Shown here one piece after another: positions 59,748-64,000 of a stretch of DNA of 64,000 nucleotides. Every line of letters begins with the position of its first letter. Position 1 is the first letter of the stretch. This DNA comes from Dawidia cretensis (lineage in GTDB: Bacteria > Bacteroidota > Bacteroidia > Cytophagales > Cyclobacteriaceae), in contig NZ_JAHESE010000001.1 in the NCBI RefSeq assembly GCF_018598175.1, positions 434,001 to 498,000 on the forward strand. Reading direction: 5' to 3'. Made by a program: the position numbers and the translations under genes. Below the pieces are notes generated by a model. The model saw only the letters and a list, made by a program, of their open reading frames with translations. It was not told where the DNA came from and made no database searches.

Positions 59748-60616
59748 GATGCTTGTTCTTGCTCTTCGCGTAATCGTTCCTCTTCTTCTTCTTTAAGCTT
59801 CTGCTTCTGCACGCGTGCCGAGATCAGGATGCTGATCTCAAACAACAGGTACAGCGGGATCGAAATGATCGTCTGGCTCAGCGGATCGGGCGGCGTAATG
59901 ATCGCCGCGATGATCAGGATGATAATAACCGAGTGCTTCCGATACCTCCGCAAAAAGGCCGGCGTCACCAGGCCCAGTTTCGAGAGGAAATAGATCACTA
60001 CTGGCAACTGAAAAAGCAGGCCGGCGCCAAACACCAGCGACACAAAGGTCTGCACATACGAGGTGATGTCAAACTCGTTGCGGATCATGTCGTCGATTTT
60101 ATAGTTCACCATGATATACACCATCAACGGAGCGATGACGTAATAACCAAAGGAGATACCGGCAGCAAACAGTGACGACACCGCCGCTACAACACCCGTA
60201 GAATTCCGGCGTTCTTTCACGCGCAGTCCGGGTCGGATAAAACGCCATAGCTCCCACACAATATAGGGGAAAGAGAAAATTAACCCCAGCACAAACGCCG
60301 CCACGATCGTGATCGTAAACTGCCCCGTCATGTAACGGCTTTGCAGCTCCAGTGGAATGTCTTGAATACAGAGGTCCTGGGAGCTGAAGGTCTGGCCAAG
60401 TTTACAGAGCATACGCCAGGTCCAGAAGTCGGACTTGGCGGGTGCCAGAATGATATTTTTAAAAATCCATTTTACCTGTACAAATGCAATGATAGTAAAG
60501 ACCACTACGGCGGCTAATGCACGGATAATATGCCAGCGAAGCTCTTCGAGATGATCGAGAAACGACATCTCCACTTCGCCAGTCTGTTCTTCAATCGGAT
60601 CTTGATCTAAAGGCAT
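59744..60616 (-). CDS. tatC: Sec-independent translocase TatC
   Basis: 290 residues. Six membrane helices; MSFLDHLEELRWHIIRAL at 17-34 is the TatC N-terminal signature with the conserved Glu for the twin-arginine signal, and PFIVWELWRFIRPGL-like sequence (FPYIVWELWRFIRPGLRVKE) follows helix 2. The C-terminal tail is charged (Lys/Glu/Arg). TatC is the substrate receptor for folded-protein export. No tatA gene is nearby. Confidence 0.96.
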   Translation of the reverse strand: MPLDQDPIEEQTGEVEMSFLDHLEELRWHIIRALAAVVVFTIIAFVQVKWIFKNIILAPAKSDFWTWRMLCKLGQTFSSQDLCIQDIPLELQSRYMTGQFTITIVAAFVLGLIFSFPYIVWELWRFIRPGLRVKERRNSTGVVAAVSSLFAAGISFGYYVIAPLMVYIMVNYKIDDMIRNEFDITSYVQTFVSLVFGAGLLFQLPVVIYFLSKLGLVTPAFLRRYRKHSVIIILIIAAIITPPDPLSQTIISIPLYLLFEISILISARVQKQKLKEEEEERLREEQEQAS

Positions 60617-60636
60617 GGTGTATAGATAAAATGAAC

Positions 60637-60667
60637 CTGCCCTTCCGGGGTTGAGTCAGAAGGGCAG
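60637..60667 (-). terminator. hairpin between glyA and tatC
   Basis: CTGCCCTTC (60637-60645) pairs with GAAGGGCAG (60659-60667), 9 bp, 13-nt loop; a short T-rich run (CATTTTAT) follows on the minus strand. Weak terminator or attenuator after glyA. Confidence 0.6.
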
Positions 60668-60673
60668 TAATGA

Positions 60674-61942
60674 TTAATATAGGGGGAACTTCTCCATCAG
60701 ACGGTTAACCTTTCTCTTAACAGCTTTCTGGTGTTTGCTGTCTTCAGGCTTCTGGAGCGACTCGTCGATCAGCTCCACCACCTTCACAACGTCTTTTTCC
60801 AGCATGCCGCGCGAGGTAATCGCCGGGGTACCAATGCGCATACCCGATGTGACCATCGGCGACTGCGTATCAAAAGGAACCATGTTTTTGTTAATCGTGA
60901 TGTCAGCCTGGATCAGCGCGCCTTCGGCTTGCTTGCCGTTGAGCTTCTTCGAGCGAAGGTCAATCAGCATCAGGTGGTTGTCAGTACCGTCTGAAATGAT
61001 TTTGTAGCCGCGATCCAGGAATGCCTGCGCCATTGCTTTGGCGTTTTTTGACACCTGTACGATGTACTCCATGTACTCGTCCGAAAGGGCCTCCTGGAAG
61101 GCAATGGCCTTGGCGGCGATCACGTGCTCCAGTGGACCACCTTGGGTGCCCGGGAATACACCCGAATCAAGCAGGGAAGTGATCTTCCGGATTTCGCCCT
61201 TGGGCGTTGTTATGCCCCACGGATTGTCGAAGTTCTTACCAACCAGAATCATACCGCCGCGAGGACCGCGGAGGGTTTTGTGGGTAGTGGTCGTCACGAT
61301 GTGGCAATGCTCCATCGGGTCGGCCAGCAGCCCGCGGGCAATCAAACCGGCGGGGTGCGAAATGTCGGCCAGCAGAACAGCGCCTACGGCATCGGCCGCT
61401 TCACGCAGTTTTTTATAGTCCCAGTCACGGCTGTAAGCAGAGGCACCGCAAATGATCATTTTCGGTTTCTCACGCTTGGCGATTTCAATTACTTTGTCAA
61501 AGTCGATCAAGCCGCTAGCTTCTTCCACACCATAGAAGTGCGGCTCGTACAGCTTGCCTGAAAAGTTCACGGGCGAGCCGTGTGTCAGGTGACCACCATG
61601 CGACAGGTCAAAACCCAGGATCTTGTCGCCGGGCTTTAAGCACGCCAGCATGACGGCAGCGTTAGCCTGTGCGCCCGAGTGCGGTTGTACGTTTGCCCAT
61701 TCAGCACCAAAGAGTTCCTTGGCACGGTCAATAGCCAGCTGCTCAATCTCATCCACCACTTCGCAACCACCATAATACCGCTTGCCGGGAAGGCCTTCCG
61801 CATATTTGTTCGTGAGCACGGTACCCATCGCCTTCATTACCTGTTGGGAGGTAAAGTTTTCAGAGGCGATCAGCTCGATGCCATGCTGCTGACGCAGCTT
61901 TTCTTTTTCAATGAGGTCAAAAATGACTTTGTCTCTTTTCAT
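60674..61942 (-). CDS. glyA: serine hydroxymethyltransferase
   Basis: 422 residues from ATG 61942 ([19 protein letters not shown]); the frame is open to 61999. PLP enzyme converting serine and tetrahydrofolate to glycine and methylene-tetrahydrofolate. ELIASENF and [15 protein letters not shown] (substrate), and the PLP-lysine in [16 protein letters not shown] (His-Lys at about 228-229). Full length. Single gene, followed by a hairpin. Confidence 0.97.
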   Translation of the reverse strand: MKRDKVIFDLIEKEKLRQQHGIELIASENFTSQQVMKAMGTVLTNKYAEGLPGKRYYGGCEVVDEIEQLAIDRAKELFGAEWANVQPHSGAQANAAVMLACLKPGDKILGFDLSHGGHLTHGSPVNFSGKLYEPHFYGVEEASGLIDFDKVIEIAKREKPKMIICGASAYSRDWDYKKLREAADAVGAVLLADISHPAGLIARGLLADPMEHCHIVTTTTHKTLRGPRGGMILVGKNFDNPWGITTPKGEIRKITSLLDSGVFPGTQGGPLEHVIAAKAIAFQEALSDEYMEYIVQVSKNAKAMAQAFLDRGYKIISDGTDNHLMLIDLRSKKLNGKQAEGALIQADITINKNMVPFDTQSPMVTSGMRIGTPAITSRGMLEKDVVKVVELIDESLQKPEDSKHQKAVKRKVNRLMEKFPLY

Positions 61943-62072
61943 CGTGGATGAGGTTTTTATAAGAAGGCTCAAAAATAAAAGAGTGCACGGAAACCACATA
62001 ATCCGAACCCCCTAGTTACCAGAGATTCGCCGATTAATTTAGGGTCCGTACACCGACGGTATTTTGCCCGGA

Positions 62073-63857
62073 TTAAGGCTGGTTCTTCTGTTGTTGCGCG
62101 ACCCACTGGTCGACACGCGATTCCAGCACATCCAGCGGCAGACAGCCGTATTTTAAAACCTCATCGTGGAAGGCCGCTACGCTAAAACGGTCGCCCAATG
62201 CTTCCGATGCTTTTTTGCGGAGGGCCAGGATTTTAAGCTGACCGATCTTATATGACAGCGCCTGACCGGGAATGGCCATATATCGCTCAATTTCGGCAAC
62301 CGCTCCCTGCTCGCTGATCGGCTCGTTCTCCATCATATATTGAATAGCCTGCTCGCGTGTCCATTGTTTCGTGTGAAGGCCTACATCCACCACCAGGCGA
62401 ATAGCCCGGTGTATACCGTCGCCCAGGTGCCCGAAATATTGATAGGGGTCGGTATACAAGCCCAGCTCCGTGCCGAGTGACTCCGTATACAGTGCCCACC
62501 CTTCGCCATATGCACCGTACCACAAGAACCGACGGAAACGGGGCAGCTCCTCATTTTCCATTTGCAGGGAACTCTGATAATGATGACCGGGAATAGCCTC
62601 GTGCAGGAAGAGGGTCTCCATGCCGGTATAGTTAAAAGTCCCGGCGTCGAGGATGGGTACATAAAAGATACCCGGACGCGAGCCGTCGGGCGTACCCTGG
62701 TTGTATTCGGCACTGGCCGATGCTGCGCGGAAAGCCTCGGTCTGCCGTACTTCAAACTTCGACTTCGGCACCAGGTTGAAAAGCTTTTTCAACTGCGGCT
62801 CCATGCGGGTGTTAATCGCGCGGAATCCAGCCAACACCTCCTCCGGAGTTTTATAGGGCATGAACTTCTTGTCGTTGTTCACATAGTCGAAGAACTGTTT
62901 CAGGTCACCCTTAAAGCCTGTTTGGTTTTTAATGTTTTCCATCTCGGTGCGAATGCGTTTGACTTCGTCAAGACCTGTTTGATGGATCTCTTCAGGGGTA
63001 AGGTCGGTGGTAGTCCAATACCGAACCAGGAATTTATAGTAGTCTGCACCCTGAGTAATGCCTGAGATGCCCGCCGTCGTACGAGTATGCGGAATATACT
63101 CTTGCTGCAAAAAGTCATACAGTTTTTGATAGGAGGGCACGATCTTCTCTTGAATGGCCTGAGTGTAGGCCGCCTCCAGGCGCTTCCGGTCCTCCGCGCC
63201 AACGCTGTCCGGGAAACTCTTCAGCGGCATCCAGAAGATGCTTTTAGTCACATCTTTTACCACCATGTCTTTCGCTTGTGGCAGCACCCGCTCCATCAGG
63301 ATTTTGGGAAAGGTATATCCTGTCGCCAGGCCCTTGCGCATGTTCACGATGGCCGTATCCATCCATACAGCAAAGCCGTCGATGCGATGCAGAAAATTGT
63401 CGTAGTCTTTTACCGTCTTGAAAGGTTGCGCTCCCTGGCCACTGCCAAGCTGCGGCATCGTTAACGTCATGCCCCAGAATTGTTGCACGGGCATATAATG
63501 CTCAGAGAACTTGAGTCGATCGAGGCTGATCTGCATCTCGCGCAGGAAGACGTCATAGCTCACTTGTTCCTGCTCGGAGAGCTTGGCGCGGTCGTACGCC
63601 CGGATGCCCGAATCGTACCGGGTATAAAACGCCTGAAGGGTATCGCGAAAAGCCTTGCTAATGTCGTTCGGCAGCAGGTCGTTATATCGGTTGTCGCCAG
63701 CCTGTGTAGCTTCCAGCGGATAAAGCGGTAAGCGCTCTTCGTAGTACTGTTCCAGGAAATCATGGAGAGACTTTGCAGGCATCATGACTTCTTTTTTTGG
63801 TTCATGCGAACATGCTGTCAGCGCTACGGCCAGGGTGAGGAGAGAAAAATATTTCAT
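62073..63857 (-). CDS. DUF885 family lipoprotein (metallopeptidase-like)
   Basis: 594 residues from ATG 63857 (MKYFSLLTLAVALTACSHEP, a lipoprotein signal with Cys16); the frame is open upstream. DUF885 family: long helical protein with the zinc-type motif HEAIPGHHYQ near 430-440 and the distant glutamate in EGWALYTESLG, as in thermolysin-like gluzincins. Likely an exported peptidase of unknown substrate. It starts 25 bp after the stop of the cut gene at 63883, probably the same transcript. Confidence 0.9.
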   Translation of the reverse strand: MKYFSLLTLAVALTACSHEPKKEVMMPAKSLHDFLEQYYEERLPLYPLEATQAGDNRYNDLLPNDISKAFRDTLQAFYTRYDSGIRAYDRAKLSEQEQVSYDVFLREMQISLDRLKFSEHYMPVQQFWGMTLTMPQLGSGQGAQPFKTVKDYDNFLHRIDGFAVWMDTAIVNMRKGLATGYTFPKILMERVLPQAKDMVVKDVTKSIFWMPLKSFPDSVGAEDRKRLEAAYTQAIQEKIVPSYQKLYDFLQQEYIPHTRTTAGISGITQGADYYKFLVRYWTTTDLTPEEIHQTGLDEVKRIRTEMENIKNQTGFKGDLKQFFDYVNNDKKFMPYKTPEEVLAGFRAINTRMEPQLKKLFNLVPKSKFEVRQTEAFRAASASAEYNQGTPDGSRPGIFYVPILDAGTFNYTGMETLFLHEAIPGHHYQSSLQMENEELPRFRRFLWYGAYGEGWALYTESLGTELGLYTDPYQYFGHLGDGIHRAIRLVVDVGLHTKQWTREQAIQYMMENEPISEQGAVAEIERYMAIPGQALSYKIGQLKILALRKKASEALGDRFSVAAFHDEVLKYGCLPLDVLESRVDQWVAQQQKNQP

Positions 63858-63882
63858 GTATGTAAACGATGTTTCTAAAACA

Positions 63883-64000
63883 CTACCACGAGCCGCTGGC
63901 ACCGCCACCACCAAAGCTGCCGCCACCGCCTGAGAAACCGCCGCCAAAGGAGCTGCTGCTGCCAGACCGTCCACTGGACCAGCTCCCTCCCGACCATCCA
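63883..64000 (-). CDS. C-terminal end of a Gly/Ser-tailed protein, probably TPM domain (cut by window edge)
   Basis: Stop codon TAG at 63883-63885 on the minus strand; 38 codons are open to the window edge. The peptide consists of Gly, Ser, Phe and Trp, ending in SFGGGGASGSW. This tail is characteristic of membrane proteins with a TPM (YgcG-type, N-terminal) domain, whose main part would lie beyond the window. Assignment is by the tail only. Confidence 0.6.
   Translation of the reverse strand, partial: GWSGGSWSSGRSGSSSSFGGGFSGGGGSFGGGGASGSW

Overview
The window reads as chromosomal DNA of a Bacteroidota bacterium, most likely an aerobic gliding-type member of the order Cytophagales (a Chryseolinea/Ohtaekwangia-like genome is my guess, not shown). 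Grounds: Bacteroidota-type promoters (TAnnTTTG at -7) before several genes, few recognisable Shine-Dalgarno sites, an XrtN exosortase with its VIT-domain target, a PorE-like OmpA/TPR/PD40 protein, a DUF4175 protein, and lipoproteins of Bacteroidota type. There is no rRNA, CRISPR array, prophage or insertion sequence. Nearly all genes are intact; the two end genes are cut by the window (a HAD hydrolase at the left, a Gly/Ser-tailed protein at the right).

Layout. 1-4.6 kb: an exosortase N (XrtN) operon on the minus strand: polytopic VIT protein with a PEP-CTERM-like tail, XrtN with a fused EpsI-like domain, an unknown four-helix membrane protein, and a HAD hydrolase start. 4.7-9.1 kb: an unknown family protein, a PhyH dioxygenase, a four-helix-bundle protein, tRNA-Leu and tRNA-Gly with elaborate hairpins, and an acyl-CoA desaturase. 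9.4-16.6 kb: an ECF-type sigma factor, RecG, a nitronate monooxygenase-like enzyme, two thioredoxin-fold proteins, ComF, and an AhpD-like protein. 16.7-25.7 kb: DUF4175 protein, anti-sigma-type ATPase, YbeY, a five-site parS cluster, then mnmG, a methyltransferase and a lipoprotein joined by ATGA overlaps.

25.65-25.98 kb holds what I think is the replication origin: one perfect and three 8/9 DnaA boxes plus weaker ones, followed by a very A+T-rich stretch that runs into a TTG-started TPR gene. With the parS cluster 4.5 kb away, mnmG beside it and a visible change of G/C strand bias, this is the most notable structure of the window.

28-34.4 kb: MarR regulator followed by a fadN-fadA-fadE type beta-oxidation operon. 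35-40 kb: PorE-like OmpA protein and a conserved trio of two Fe-S proteins and a small protein of unknown role. 40-45 kb: tRNA-Phe with a textbook Bacteroidota promoter, a sensor kinase, a pseudouridine synthase with a long basic repetitive tail, ScpB, and a DksA-like protein with a histone-H1-like tail. 45-53 kb: isoaspartyl peptidase lipoprotein, type III polyketide synthase plus methyltransferase, a second desaturase, an EamA transporter, a glycosyltransferase, an SDR and a lipid A-type acyltransferase. 53-64 kb: SNF2 helicase, a LolC/E-type permease, RbfA, a multi-pass membrane protein, RpiB-TatC, GlyA and a DUF885 lipoprotein.
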